Source: Callorhinus ursinus
Lineage: Eukaryota; Chordata; Mammalia; Carnivora; Otariidae
Reading direction: 5' to 3'
DNA length: 64,000 bases
Assembly (NCBI RefSeq): GCF_003265705.1
Contig: NW_020312894.1
Span: 1,640,357 to 1,704,356 of the forward strand
Of the stretch, positions 20,550 to 33,200 are shown piece by piece (the first letter of the stretch is position 1; each line of letters starts with the position of its first letter). Both the position numbers and the translations under genes were made by a program. The notes below the pieces were generated by a model. It was not told where the DNA came from. It did not search any database and saw only the letters and a program-made list of their open reading frames with translations.

Positions 20550-23080
20550 GCTGTCTTCAGCGTGAAACACCCAGGGGGTAGGCATGAATCTCACAGAAAG
20601 CAGGAGAAAATGGAAGGAAGGGCTGACCAGTCCTCCAGCCCAGCGTGGGAGTGCCAGCGACCCCGGTGGGGACATTACGTGTGCGCTCAGCCTGTTTTCA
20701 CGGGCACCCTGCCTCACTCGTGCGGCTTTTCTTTCTTGCATTAGAAATAGAATGAAATGCTCATTCTTCCTCTGTGGGGTCTTTGGAGGAATAAGTCCCG
20801 TCTGACATCCAGGGAAAGGGACTCCGGTTTTCAGTCGCTGTTGCTTGGTGCTTTGGGCTTGCTGGGGGTTCATGAGCTCCTGCCCCACATTCGAGCTGGA
20901 GCCCTTCCCGCCCCCCAGAAATGAGGCCACTGTTCTCGCCTGCCTGCCAGCCTACTGAACGGGCTTAGATGTACAAGTTGCCACATACTTGTAAGTGGAC
21001 TCTACCCTTTAGGGTCTGGCATTTGGAATATTCCGCGGGCAGATACTTAGTACTTCAGAGATTATTATCAAAATCGACAACAGAGGGTTTAATTGCCATT
21101 AGGATGATAGAAATTGAGCTGAGTGGTGTTCGAGATCATCAGATGGTGACAAGCCCTGTTCTGACCCTGGCAGCCCTTGATGCAGTCTGGGGTCCACGAG
21201 GCCAGCAGTGTGACCCTTTCTGTGCCTCCGTTGGGGTGCAGACTCCGTGAGCCCTGGCCAGCTCTCCTCTCCACTGTGGGCAGGACGTGGAGTCTTGACC
21301 TGATAGCACATTGGGTGCTTGCTGCCAGGGGTCAAAGCAGCTGTGTCCCGGTGAGGTTCTTAGACCAGGTGCTGGCCAGCATCCCCGCGGACAGCGAGGC
21401 TAGCCGCGAGCCCCAGAGCCGGAGGCCATGGCGTGTGCCTGTGCGGAGATAAAGTTTTGCACACTCAGCCAAGGTTGCCCGACTGGTGTCACCGTGCCTT
21501 GCCACCTGGCGTTGTCGATGTGCTCACTCTGCTCCAAATCACGTCCCCATGGAAGGCAGCAGGTGCACAGTCTGTCCTTGGAGCCACGGGCCATATCAGT
21601 GTTTCATGCTTGGTCCCTCGTAGGTGAGAAATCTTTAATGGCTCCTGATCATTTTCAGCCGAGATCGATAAACCTGTGCTTTAACGTTCCAGAGCAGAAA
21701 TAATTTAGGCAGCCAGGCCTACGTGCTGCCAAGTGCTCAATTCTGAAGTGAATGTAGCCCCGTCCGTGCAAACACAGATGAGCGGGGACGGATCCGGGGC
21801 ATTTATCTCCCTGAACTTGGCGTTCCCTATATTCTCATGTATCATGAAATACCATTCCTCTTTAGGGTTTCAACTACTCAAAGTATAGAAAGCATTCTTA
21901 GCTTGGTAGCAAAACGAAAGAGATGGGCTGGGTCTGACCCGGAGGCCATGGTCTGCCCACATCTGGTCTTCAGGATACGTTTCAAACTCCTCATCTGGGT
22001 TCTCAGCCGTGCCAGTCAGCCATGAACACCGAGAACCCAGCCAGGACCATCTAAGGACCCCCGTGTGTGGCCCCTTCCGCTCTCGGCCTCACTCCCGAGC
22101 CCTGCCCCACGTCCCTGGCCCAGAGTGGCGGGAGCCCGTTGGTCAGCATGTCTCCAGCCCCGTGTTCTGAGCCCCTCAGAACCACCCAGACCCTGGAAGC
22201 AGGTGATACCGCTTCCCCCCGGGGCTGATGCTGTGTCACGGGCTCCCCTTTCTTCTCGGTGACAGGACGGAGCGCCCCAGCCCCGGCCAAGTTCACAGAC
22301 CCCTCGGCAGGGTGCTTCCAGCTTCCATGGGGGCTCCTGTGGGATCCACACTGTTGGCAAAGGCCAGGGCATCTCTGCTGCCCCAGGGCCACTGCCCCAC
22401 AGGTAGGTGGGAGTGACCATAGCTCAGCTGTCTGCCGCCGATAAACAAAACCTCTTGTATGGCCGTATCCCCCCTTTAAGGCTTATTTGAGGCCACCCTC
22501 CCGGGTCTGAGTAGCTCGGGGCACCCAGGAGGATTGAGCAAAGCAAGAAAAGATGTGGCGCGGGGAAGGCCATGACACCAAGCCGCCTTTGGGGTCAGCC
22601 TGTCCCAGCCCCCACCCCCTGGCCCCTCACAGCACCCACTGTGTCTGCAGAGGGCCACCAGCACCAGTGACTAAAGAGACTCTTCATGCACCTGGTACAC
22701 TGGGCACCTCCCACGTGTGCACCTGGCACTGCGTGGGAGCTGGGGCTTCCAGCCTGGGGGCCCGGAAACTGGGGCTCAGGTGGGTGGTCGCAGTGGCTCC
22801 GTCCGCATGGATGCCTAGGGGGCTCCCTGCTCTGTGCATAGGGCGGTCTGTCCATGGAGGGGCAGGGTGGGTGCCGCGAGCGGGTCTGGGAGGCTGGAGG
22901 TGGTGCAATGGGCCAGCAGGTGGCCCAGCTCTTGCAGGAAGCTGGCTGAGGTTAGGGTGGGCCAACGGCCTGTAGCTGGACGAGGGGGTGGCACGCGGGT
23001 GGGTTTTACTGGGGGATGGAGAGGAGAGCCTGACAGGTGTTTCCTACGGGAATAAGACCCTCTGCAAGCAGAGGCTGAGG
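20550..23080. other. Single-copy sequence, no gene seen
   Basis: Unique DNA. GC-rich parts (21.3-21.6, 22.0-23.0 kb) hold chance open frames on both strands. AT-richer patches at 21000-21120 and 21600-21920 are unassigned. Confidence 0.4.
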
Positions 23081-23086
23081 TCACGG

Positions 23087-23505
23087 AAGGGTCCTGTATC
23101 AGCCAAGCCAGTGAAGCAGGACCCACAGCACGTTATGTGTGCAAACATACACGTGGAGAGATTTAAGGAACGGGCTCATGTGACTGTGGGGGCTGGACTG
23201 CCCTAAATCTCCAGGACAGGCCACAGGCTGTACACCCAGGGAAGAGCTGGTGTCCAGGCCACCTGGAGGCAGATCCCCTTCTCCTCCGGGGACCTCAGTT
23301 TTTTTCTCTGAAGGTCTTCAACTGATTTGACGAGGCCCACCACATGATGGTGGCAGGAATCTGCTTTACTCAGTCTATTGGCTTCAATGTTAATCTGACC
23401 TAAAGTATACCTTCACAGCAACACCTAGACGAGTGTGTGACCAGATGGCTGGGTGCTGTGGCCCAGCCAAGCTGACGCCTGAAATTCACCACGGCAGGGC
23501 CCACG
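23087..23505 (-). repeat. Ancient interspersed repeat, antisense copy of the 20.1 kb family
   Basis: On the plus strand: GAGAGATTTAAGGAACGGGC, TCATGTGACTGTGGGGGCTG, CTTCAACTGATTTGACGAGG, AATCTGCTTTACTCAGTC, AATGTTAATCTGACC, GTGGCCCAGCCAAGCTGACG. Reverse-complemented, the last words match the 'GTCAGCCTGACTGGGC' start of 20105-20548, so the two are copies of one family in opposite orientation. Confidence 0.7.
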
Positions 23506-23509
23506 CTGG

Positions 23510-26500
23510 CCAGAGGAGGGACGCTCCCTCACCATGATGTTTCTCCTTCAACATGACCTGCGTTCATCTAAGACTCGGGGCTACATGGGCCCAGGGACAG
23601 ATTTTAGGATTGAGAAAGAGGGTTAGGCAGGTGTGGGGTGGGGCTCAGTCCCAGAGGGCCCATGAGTGAGGGAAGCAGGGACCACTGACCCAGCTTGGCC
23701 CAGAGTGTGAGACCCGCCTCCGTGGAGCAGTGGGGACCCCAGCCTGGCAGCGATTCCCCGGCCCACCTCGTCTCTGCAGGGTGGGTAGTGCCTCGTCTTT
23801 GGGGAGGGGCAGGGAGGCCCGGGTTGGTCGTCTGGTTTTGGGGGAGGCTGCGGCAGCCCCCAGGCTCTAAGGGGGGCCAGAGGCCCTCTGGTTGAAAATC
23901 TGTACCCCCTGGTGGACCCATGGGAGGGGCCTTGGCCTTCCAGAAGGAGGTGTGGCCAATGTTTCCCCACAAAGAGCACTTTGCAGGACAAGGGTCCCAG
24001 CCTGGGTGGAGTGGGGGCCCTGGAGGTCTGCGCTGTCCCCTAGCCCAGCGCTGGGCCGTTCAGTTGACACACCCAGCAGAGCCTCCTCCCACGCCTTTCC
24101 TCGATGAACACCACTTTCCCTGTGACTCGCTTGTCTGCCTCACACTGGGAATGAACCACGACCCGATCCTGCCACTCAGCCAGGCCAGCTGCCCTCCCCA
24201 AAGGTCCCCTGTCAGAGCCTGGCCTGCCGTCCACTGCGCATCTGTATCGCAGGGGGCTGCTCTCCCTCAAAGGCCCCTCAGGAGTCAGCTTGCCAGCCCT
24301 GGGACCCAGCTGCCTGGGTGTGGTCTCCAGTCTCCACCTGCTTACCACCTGCACCGCCTGGAGAGTGTTAACGGACACAGCCAGCCCTCTGGGCCCGCCC
24401 ATCCCCGTCCCCAGGCAGAGGCCAGGAAGCTGAGGCACAGCGCGGTCGTGGTACGCGGGACGGCACCGGCACAGGCATGTGATGCTGGGCACAGCGAGGT
24501 CCCAGTACGCCTGCCGGGGCCGGCACACAGGCCATTTGCCGTCTCCTCGCGCGCCTGTGCAGGCGGCTGACTTACTCCTTACTAAGTACGCCGGCGTCCT
24601 GAATGCTGGGGGGCGGGGTTGAGCCCCCGGGGGGTGCTGGGGGAGGGTGGAGGCTGCACCTGTGTGGACACTCAGCCCCGCCCCGCACACCCTCGGGGAG
24701 GCGGCTGATGGATGACTGTCTGTCCCTCGGGATGCACGTGACCGTTTCTTGTGAGGTCTCATTAATAACAAGGCCTCTGAAAGAGGAAACTTGCCCCACG
24801 CCAACCCTCGGGACGCTCACTGCTCTCGGGGATACTTTCTGTGCTAAAAGCTCCCACTGTGCGCTGATCATAGCTTGGCACCCAGAACAGCGTGGCCACT
24901 AGGATGTGGATCCGGAGCTCACCGTGCAGCCCTGGAGACACAGGCCAGGAAGCGGAGGGAAGGTTCCAGCCACCAGCTTAAGCTGAACAATGGCTGGCTT
25001 GCTCGCTACATTCTCCCAGAGTCATCCTGGAGGAGCCCGAGCTTCTGCTCACTGGCCTCCAGCCGCCTTCGTGCCTGGGGGCGGGGGCATGCATTCCGGC
25101 TGAAGTGCCGCTTTGGGGCTACTCGTCCCAGCCCCGGGGGCTGCCTCGCGCTCCGCCGGGCCCTCTCCGCAGGGGCTGCCCTTGGCCCTCCTGGAGCTCA
25201 TTCACTGCAGGACCCTCTCCGACATCAGTGCTTGCCCTCGTTGGGGCCTCCTCGGGGGACATTTACATAGAATTAAAACACCTGCCGAGCCGTGACTCTT
25301 GAAATGAACAGGGCAACTTAAGAAGTCTGCAGTTTGGGATCCATGAGGGACTAAACCCCCATTAGCAGCCTGGCCATGAGGACATTTCATCTGTGTTTAC
25401 TGTGAAGTTATTTTCTTTGGCTCTATTCTTCAGCTCGAAAACACACCTCCCTCTTCTGATGAGAACCTTCAGCAGGGGCAGCCTCGAGGGGGGCGTCCAT
25501 TCACCTGTTTTGGCAGCAGCGATGGCTCACCCACAAAAGGGAGGTGTGGCCCCGGGGTCCCTCTGTGTGGCCACAGCGTGTGGGAGGGGGGCCGAGGACA
25601 GGGCTGCATCCCAATCAGAGCACCAGGACACAGGGAGAACACTGTGTCTCTAAGACGTCCCCCCAAACCACCTCCTGGGGGGCGGGAGGGTGCAGTGACC
25701 TACTTTTTGTAGAACGCGGGCCCATGAGGTCTCTCCCTTCGTCCCCACAGTGGACCCCCACAAACGCGTGCTGCCCTCCTTCCCCCTGAGCTGGGGGAGC
25801 CCCAGAGCGAGGAGTGGGAGGCCCCTGCCTCTTCCCCGGGCCGGCTCTAGCCCAGGCCGTGCAAGAGCAGAGCCAGCCCTCAGCAAAGTTTCCAAATCGG
25901 TGACAGTTTTTGGTGTTTTCCTTTGCTCCACTCTCTCCTCCCTCACCAGATCCATGTTCAGAGGCCAGGAGCATGAACTCTGGGGTCAGCCGGGTGGGGC
26001 TGCAGGGACACCCACGTACACGGGGCCCAACCAGTGTGGGTGCAGCTGCCTGCCCTTTTCCGGCTCCTCCCTTCCGCAGAGAAGGGGCTTTAGCCCACAG
26101 GGTGCCCTCTGCGAAGCGGCACCGTCCCCAGTCTGCGCTTCCGGGACAAGGGGCTTCCAGTGCAAACACTGGGAACCTCCCAGGCCATCTGGGCCGGCTG
26201 GCCATCCAGTCTCTGCCTTGTTGCCGCTCTGGGCGGGGGGTACATGATGGCTGAGGGGGTCTGCGGGGTCAAGGCCCGGTGCGGAGGGAGAAAAGCCCCT
26301 GGAGGCCCAGCCGCACGGCGGCACATCCTCCCGGACCCTCTGCACGGCATCCAGAGTGCTGTTAGAGCATGAACCCTGCAGCGTCCCCATCCAGGCCCCA
26401 GGCTCTCCCTCTGCCCTCACGACACGGGGGCGACCACCTCCTGCGTCTGCGCGCACTGCCCCCTCGCCCCTGCGTCCGTCCTCCTCCAGGCCTCTGCCTG

Positions 26501-27395
26501 GGCTGTGGTCTGCGGCCAATGCCACTGCTGTCTCTGGGATGAGCTGTTTCATGTGTCAGGTCTCCCCGCGGCTGTAACTTCTCCCAGGGTGCCTTCCTTG
26601 GTGTGATGCCTTCCGAGCCTCCCTGGAACCCCGAACTTTGTCAACCACGGCCTGCAGAGTGACTGCTGTGTGCTTGCCGGCACCCGCTCCTCAGTGTGTG
26701 GCCATGGGTGCGGGGACGCAGCCTCTGCCATCTGCCCGTTACCCTCCGTGAGCACCCTGTGCCCAGCACCTGCCCCAGGCGTGCGACGGCAGGTGGGCGA
26801 TGGGCAGGTTCGTCGGCGGGACACGAGCGGTGTCCCTGGGGGCGGGCTAAGCGTCTTCTCTAGCCGCAGTTTGTAGAAGATGGAGCAGGCATCCCTGGGT
26901 CTTGCGTAATGGAAGCAGGAGGAGGGATCGGAAGGGTGCTGTAGGACAGAGGCTCAGAGCCCTTCCTCTCAGGCCAGGGCGGGGCCACCAGGACCTTCCT
27001 TGCCCTCGGGTCCTGCGCCAGGGCCGGGGTGCTGGCCCCTGACTGGGGACCCGATGCTTCAGAGGCCACAGTGTCTCTGGGGCTGCAGCCTTGGGCTGTA
27101 CTATGCGGCTGCCCAGACACCGGGCCCCGAACCCCCAGTGGATGGCTCTGGACAAGGGTTCAGAGGCAGCAAGGGTCCCTCTCAAAGTGAGACGTCTGGG
27201 TTCGGCACTGATGTGACTCTGTCCTCCCCAGGCTGCTGTGTCTGCCCCTGCCCAGGCCTTCCAGCCCTCAGCCTGTGCCCTACCCGCCCCCCCGCCCCGT
27301 GGTGATTGCAGAGGGGAGGGGAGCGTGCACAGACAAGGGTTTGGAGGTGGACGCCAAGCCCACCAGCTAGCTAGTCTGCAAGCACGTGGATGCTG
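23510..27395. other. GC-rich single-copy sequence, no gene seen
   Basis: Unique GC-rich DNA with many mutually overlapping open frames (up to 254 codons at 24040-24804 minus, 216 codons at 23920-24570 plus). Their composition (Pro, Arg, Gly, Ser) and lack of domains argue for chance. An AT-richer patch lies at about 25385-25450. Confidence 0.4.
23903..23918 (-). promoter_or_regulatory. CTCF-like core
   Basis: The plus strand reads TACCCCCTGGTGGACC; its complement GGTCCACCAGGGGGTA matches the CCACCAGGGGG part of the CTCF motif but lacks the following CGC. Motif evidence only. Confidence 0.35.
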
Positions 27396-27399
27396 AGGG

Positions 27400-27425
27400 G
27401 TGTGTGTGTGTGTGTGTGTTTGTGG
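27400..27425. repeat. (TG)n microsatellite
   Basis: About nine and a half uninterrupted TG units at 27401-27419, then a degenerate TG/TGCA continuation to about 27450. Confidence 0.9.
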
Positions 27426-27719
27426 TGCGTGCATGCAGGTGTGTATATGTGGCTCATGGGACTTGCAGGTCAGGGGAGGAGGGCTCCTGGACCCTGCTGT
27501 GCCCTCCCACCTTGTGTGCCACTCAGGGGTGTATTTCGGGCCGGGAAGCAGCTCCTCCTTCCCCTTCCTCCCTCATGGCATCTCCATCCCCTGTGAGCCC
27601 TGGAAGATGGGGGCCTGTCAGTGACTTGGGAGGGTGCTCCTGCATCCTTGTGAGCGGCGGAGGGTTGCCCCTGGAAGCCCCCGCAGTTACCATGGTGGAA
27701 GACACCCAGGGCCTTCCCC

Positions 27720-27905
27720 ATCCAGCTCTGCCTTTGGTTTGAGTTTCCATGGAAACTCCCGTAGCAGGGAACACAGGCCCAGGAAAGTTTTTCGACTATC
27801 ATTATTTTAAAGAATCTCGCTTTCCCTTCCTTGCCCGCATTCAGATGGCTGTTTCCATGGAAACTGGAATAGAAACCGCTGGTAGGAGAGGAAGTCAAAT
27901 CTGGC
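27720..27905. promoter_or_regulatory. Candidate enhancer with two RFX X-boxes
   Basis: Two perfect full X-box palindromes GTTTCCATGGAAAC occur at 27743-27756 and 27851-27864, 108 bp apart start to start; the first is extended to an 18-bp perfect palindrome (27741-27758). RFX winged-helix dimers bind GTTNCC(AT)GGNAAC-type sites and act in ciliary, neural and immune regulation. Sequence between them is AT-richer than its surroundings (CGACTATCATTATTTTAAAG) and free of recognised repeats. Function is inferred. Confidence 0.55.
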
Positions 27906-28560
27906 CATTTCCCACGGCTGGCTGCCATGTCTGTCGGCCTGAGCCTGGGGAGGGAGGGCGGCCCCTGCATAGTGGGGAGGGCCCCATATCTCTGGTCTGA
28001 GCTGGGAGGCTGCACCCCAATGCACTCTGGGGGAGATGCAGCTGAACCAGGATGGAGGCAGGGGCTCCAGGGCAAGCTCCTGATCCCTGAGGACTCCTCT
28101 GCCCTTAGTGGTGTTTGCCTAAGCCATTGGAAAGTAAGACCAGAAAGGGGAAAATTTCAAAGAAGCCTTTTCCCCAAAGTACCCTGGATGCTGATCCCCA
28201 AGTGCTCCCAAAAGTGCCTGCCAGGGCCTGCCAGGTCCCCCAGGCACATCCCCAGCCTCCTGGAAGAGCTGGTCCTCACCTTGGGGGTGGTTACTGGTAC
28301 TTAATAGGTGGGACTGTCATCAATCCAGTGCCAAAGATGATGGTTTAGAGGCTGTGGATGCGTCACTTGTTCAAACCTTGCAGCAGGGCAGAACACAGAA
28401 GAAAGCATTCCTCCCGGGCCTCCTGTCTAGGGCTCTGGCGGGTGGAGCTGGGAGAGGTGGTCAGTAGAGCCCAGGAGCAGGGCTCCCATTGCCTCCCAGA
28501 GCTGCACGACAGGCGAGATCCTGGTTATTTGAGCAATGAGCTCATTGTCCCCATGGAGTG
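27906..28560. other. Single-copy sequence, nothing seen
   Basis: Unique GC-rich DNA without recognised gene or repeat. Confidence 0.4.
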
Positions 28561-28564
28561 GGTG

Positions 28565-28694
28565 AAATAGTGCCCCCATCCTCAGAGGTGTGCCCACCTT
28601 GTACCTGTGAATCTGTGAATGTGACCTTATTTGGAATAAGGGTCTTTACAGTCGTAATTAAATTAAGGATCTTGAGGTGAGCTCATCCTCGACT
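28565..28694 (+). repeat. Ancient interspersed repeat fragment
   Basis: 'TGAATGTGACCTTATTTGGA', 'AAGGGTCTTTACAGTCGTAA', 'TTAAGGATCTTGAGGTGAG' and 'CATCCTCGACTTAG' follow a common old mammalian repeat ('gtgaccttatttggaaatagggtctttgcagatgtaa..'). The family name is not recalled with confidence; it may be LTR-type. Related pieces sit at 46120-46250 and around 47085-47440. Confidence 0.6.
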
Positions 28695-30215
28695 TAGAAG
28701 TGAAGGGAGAAATAGATAATTCAACAACAGTAGGTGGGGCCTCGAGTGTCACACTGTCTGTAGTGGATGGAAAACCAGGCAGAAGGTACATAGAGGGAAA
28801 TGGAAGATGTGAACAGTGCTGTCCATAAGCTGGACCCAATAGGCACCTGCAGGACGCTTCAGCCAACAGCAGGATGTATGTTCTTGTCCAGTGCACCTGG
28901 GACATGGCCCAGGGTGGACCATATGTTCGGGCACAGGGTAAGTCCACACATCCTAAAGAGTGAAATCGTACAAATTATCTTCTCTGATGATAATGGAACA
29001 GAACTAGAAATCAGAGAATGAAATTTGGGAAATCCACAATTACACCCAAATTCTACAACACACTCTTAAGTAGCCACTGGGCCAAAGAAGCGATCACAAG
29101 GAAATCAGGAAATACTTTGAGATGTGTGAAAATAAAAACCGAACATACACACACTTACTGGGTGCAGCTTAGACAGTGCTTAGCAGGAACTCTGTAGCCA
29201 TAAGCATGTATGTGAAGAAAGATTTCAAATCAATAACCTTGCCTTCCAGCTTCAGAAAGTAGAATAAGGACACCACCCAAATCTAAAGCAAGCAGAAGGG
29301 AGGAGATAATTCTGATTATTTACTTCTGGTAGGAGAGGAAGTCAATAAAATGTAAAACAGAGAAAAAGATAGAGGAAAAATAAATAAAACCAAAAACTGG
29401 TTCTTTGTAAAGATCAACAAATTAACCTTTCGTTAGACTGATCAACGAAAGCAGACACAGAGGACTCAGATTGCTGACATCAGGAATGAAAGAGGGGCAT
29501 TACTAGCCACCTCACAGAAACGAAAAGGATTAAAAGAAATTGTGTCCCAAATAATTACCTGGATGAAAAAAATAACCTGGATGAAATGGACAAATTCCTA
29601 GGAAGATACAAATGACTAAAACTGACTCAAAAAGAAACAGAAAATGAAACTAGACCTATAACAAGTCAAGAGATCGACAGGGGAGAGAAAATACTTCCCT
29701 AAATGGAGAGCTGGAATCGCTGTTGAGGTCGACACAATACTTATCATTCATACAAATTCTCCAGAAGCTCCTCCAGAAATACTGGAGACGGAGCTCTGCC
29801 CAACTTGCTCTCTGATGTCAGCCTGACCACGGCAGCGAACCGAACAAGAGCATTCCAGGAAAACCACAGACTGATGTTCCTACGAACATGAATGCAAACT
29901 CACCCACAAAACAGCAGTGAGTGGAATTGAGAAACATGTAAAAAGGATTGTACCCATGACCAAGTGGGGTTTATCTCAGAAGACCAGGGCTTGGTTAACA
30001 TCCGAGAATCAGTCCCCGAAATACACCATAGTAACAGAATAAAGGAGAAAACCACATGGTCCTCTCGATGGATGCAGAAAAGTCATTTGACAAAATCCAA
30101 CACCCTTTAATGATGAATACAGTCAACAAACTACGATGGGTTAAGGAATGGCCTCATCTGGTAAAGGCCTTTATGAAAACCCACAGGTAGCATCATACTT
30201 GGTCGGTTGCTGAAG
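28695..30215 (+). mobile_element. Old L1 ORF2 fragment
   Basis: The DNA follows L1 ORF2 from just before the endonuclease end into the reverse-transcriptase region: AGAAATAGATAATTCAACAA, GACCATATGTTCGGGCACA, GGAACAGAACTAGAAATCAG, CCAAAGAAGCGATCACAAGG, AGACTGATCAACGAAAGCAG, CTCGATGGATGCAGAAAAGT (the DAEKAF site), ATGAAAACCCACAGGTAGCA. Indels and stops break it in every frame. It lacks both ends, so it is an old L1M-type relic, well diverged from the L1 at 13-19.5 kb. Confidence 0.88.
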
Positions 30216-30219
30216 GAAG

Positions 30220-33200
30220 GCGGGACACACACCTGCCTTGTGCATGGGATGAGGAAGCCCAGCCGCTCTCCTAGACACTCCTCCCAGCCCTGGACCCAGG
30301 TTCCACCCTCAGGGGCTGGGGTGGAGGGTGGCCCTGCCCCTCCCCATCTGGTTGGAGCCCGTCCTGCTTTTAGAGGGAAAGAAAGGACATTTATTGCCTC
30401 TGTTGGCCCCGAGGGTGTTTGAGCCTTCCCTCCTGTGACGCTGCCCCATCTCAGTCATTCCGCATCTTGTCTCTCCTTCTGCTTTGGCACCTGCGCCTTA
30501 CAGATGGGTCGGGATGTGCCCGGTGTCCTCCCCATGTGTGGGATGCCTGGGTACAGGGACAAAGGCTTCTGTGTGCTCCCTCCGCAGAAGACAGAAGCCT
30601 GTCCCAAGCAGAGTGCCACCCCCCAAACCCCAGCCCGCAGGACAAACCATGGAACCGCTGACGTTCTCTGCCCCCGACAGCTGAGGGGCTGCACTGGGTT
30701 CCTGCAGAGTGGCCATCGTGTGACCTGTCAGGTGCAGGAGGATGCCACGGGGTGTCCAGGAGGAGGCTTGTGTGGGCAGGGCCCTGTTGGGTCCTTTGTG
30801 TGTGGAACAGTGGCCAAGATCCCAGGCTCTGGTCGGGCCACGGCTCAGGTGCTGATGGTGGTTGACCTGGGCCGAGACTCAGTTTTTCGTGACTCGGTGC
30901 TGTGGGGGTGACGCCCGCCGCTGAGGGCTGCTGGGATGGATACTGCCGAGCTCTCAGAGCAGGGCCTGGCCCGTGGAAGGCTCTGGAAGTGTGTGTGGGA
31001 CCATGCTGATGGTCCTTCCTGTCACTTGGCCTACGATCGGCGGTCACACAAGTCCAGCGGAGGGCACGCTGGGGACGGCGGTGTTGTGTGAACTGTGAAC
31101 CTCGCAGTGATGGTGTTGTCCCCATCCCCTGGTGGCACCGAACCAAACGCGGGGCCTCTATAGCTCTCCGTGTCTTTACACGTTTGTGATGGAAAAACCC
31201 CTTTCCACTGAAAACCAGCAGGGGCAGGTGAGCAGGGAGAAAGGCCTTGGTTGGTAGGTGCCCAGCAAGCCCGTGACTGTTGACATTTCCCTCAGTGTGT
31301 GTGCACAGCTTCATTTTAATTTCAATGATCTGCCTTCCTTCCTGGTTAACATTTGAATACAAAAGCACCAACTGAATTTTTAAAAAGTAATTAAGCTTCC
31401 TTTATTTCTGCTTAAACACTTCAGGGATGAGGAGCAGGGATACCATCTCCTCCCAGAAAAGCCTCGAACATCCCGCGAGGCGCAGGCGGTGGGGGGGGCG
31501 GCGCTGTGACAGGTCCCCCCAGGCCAGCATCTTGCCCCTGGCTCCCTTTGCCCACCCACACGCTGCCATGGGGGGGGGGGCAGATTCCCCAGACCCGCCC
31601 CTTCCTGCCATGGAGCTCACCGCCCGGCACGTGGCCCTGTGGGGCCGCCGGCTCCCTGGCCCACCCTGCGCTGGGCTCGGTGTAGCCGGAGCTGCGAACA
31701 GGGATGCCCGCGTCACTGCGACCTTCTCGCTCCCTTGTGCTGCTACCTCGCGCCCATCAGACCCCAGTGGGCCTCTCCAGGAACGGGGGGCCTCCCTAGT
31801 CCTCCCTCCAGGGCCACTCTGACCCCTCCTCGCCGGCTGGGGGCTCCTGAATCAGCCCAGCTGCCCCTTTTCTGGCTCCCCCACCCCCCCAGGCACCGCA
31901 GACACCCCTCCCACAGGACCCCGTGCTCCAGCAATCACACCCTTTTTTTTCTATATTTTCACTGATTTGGCAGGAAAAATGGCATTTTATTTTATGCCAA
32001 ATACCATATGACACATATAACGGCCCCTCGGATGAGCTTGTCTTCATGGTCGGCCACCACGGGGAAGCTTGCGCAGCGGCCCCTCCCGCCGTCCTGCAGC
32101 GGCCACGCCGCGCGCCCACGGCCTGCAACTCACCAGCACCCACTGTCCCTTTTCACGTTTCAAAGTCTTCGTTGCCGTCCCCTGTTCATTTAAAACGATG
32201 TAAAGTCTCATTTTCATCGTCCACAAAAAACTTGCTTGGAGTTTGATTCAAATAGGATGAACCGATACGGAAAGAACTCAGTTTTATATGTTTTTCCTTT
32301 CCCTTCGTTTCCTTAAAAACGTGATGTATTTTTTCCCCCTGTCGCTGCTGGAACAGATGATCACGCACGTGGTGGTTTGAAGGAACTTAGGGTTCAGGAG
32401 GTCAGAAGTCTGAGCGGAGGGCGGGGCTGGTTCCTCCTGGGGGCCCCAGGAGCCGGTTCCTGGCCCCTGCCCCCGAGCTCCTGGCCCCTCTCTCCTCGCT
32501 CAGAGCCGGCAGGGCGCACCTTCTCTTCCTCTCCCTGCCCCCGTGGTCCCTCACTTCCTCCTCTGACCCTGACCCTCCTGCTTCCCTGTCCCGAGGACCC
32601 TTGTCGGGGCATCAGCCCCGGGCCAGGACCATCGCCCCAGGTCACGCTCATTCTCCTGACCACATCGACCAAGTCCCTTTTGCCATGTGAGGTGACAGGT
32701 TCTCAGGTTCTGGGGACCAGGCTGCGCACCGTTGGGGGGGACACTGTTCTCTCACTTTGCTCTCCTATGTCTCAGTGAAGTTTGATAGTTTTACAGCTAA
32801 GTCTCTCAATTGCGTCAGAACAATCCCACTAGAATGTATATCTTCTGTCACTGTAGGGAGAGGTACTAGGATTTCCCCCGGCTGATTATTGCTACCGGGG
32901 AGGAGAGCTACTGAGTTATTTACAAGGTCATATTTCCCACACCTCCACAGAAGTCTTTCACGCGTGCTTGTGGGCTCTTGCCATGTTTTCTTGAGACGTC
33001 TCTGCATGTGGGCCCGGCACCGGCAGGTCAGGATTTTAACTCCCCCCGGGCGCTAATGAGAGCCCACATTGTTGGGCTTCTCGAGGCTGGCACAGGACAC
33101 CTGGGGCTTTCTCGCCGCTTATAATTGCTCGCTTTAAAATTTCCTTTATGAGTCACCCCGAGGCTGGTGCTTGAGGGCGTCCAGCTCATGCGGGGCAGGG

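Noticed and set aside
30451..31371. 306-codon open frame on the minus strand
   Set aside because: It is the longest minus frame outside the L1, but it has no recognisable domain, signal peptide or coiled coil. Plus-strand frames of up to 158 codons overlap it, and its composition follows the local GC content. It is most likely a chance frame.
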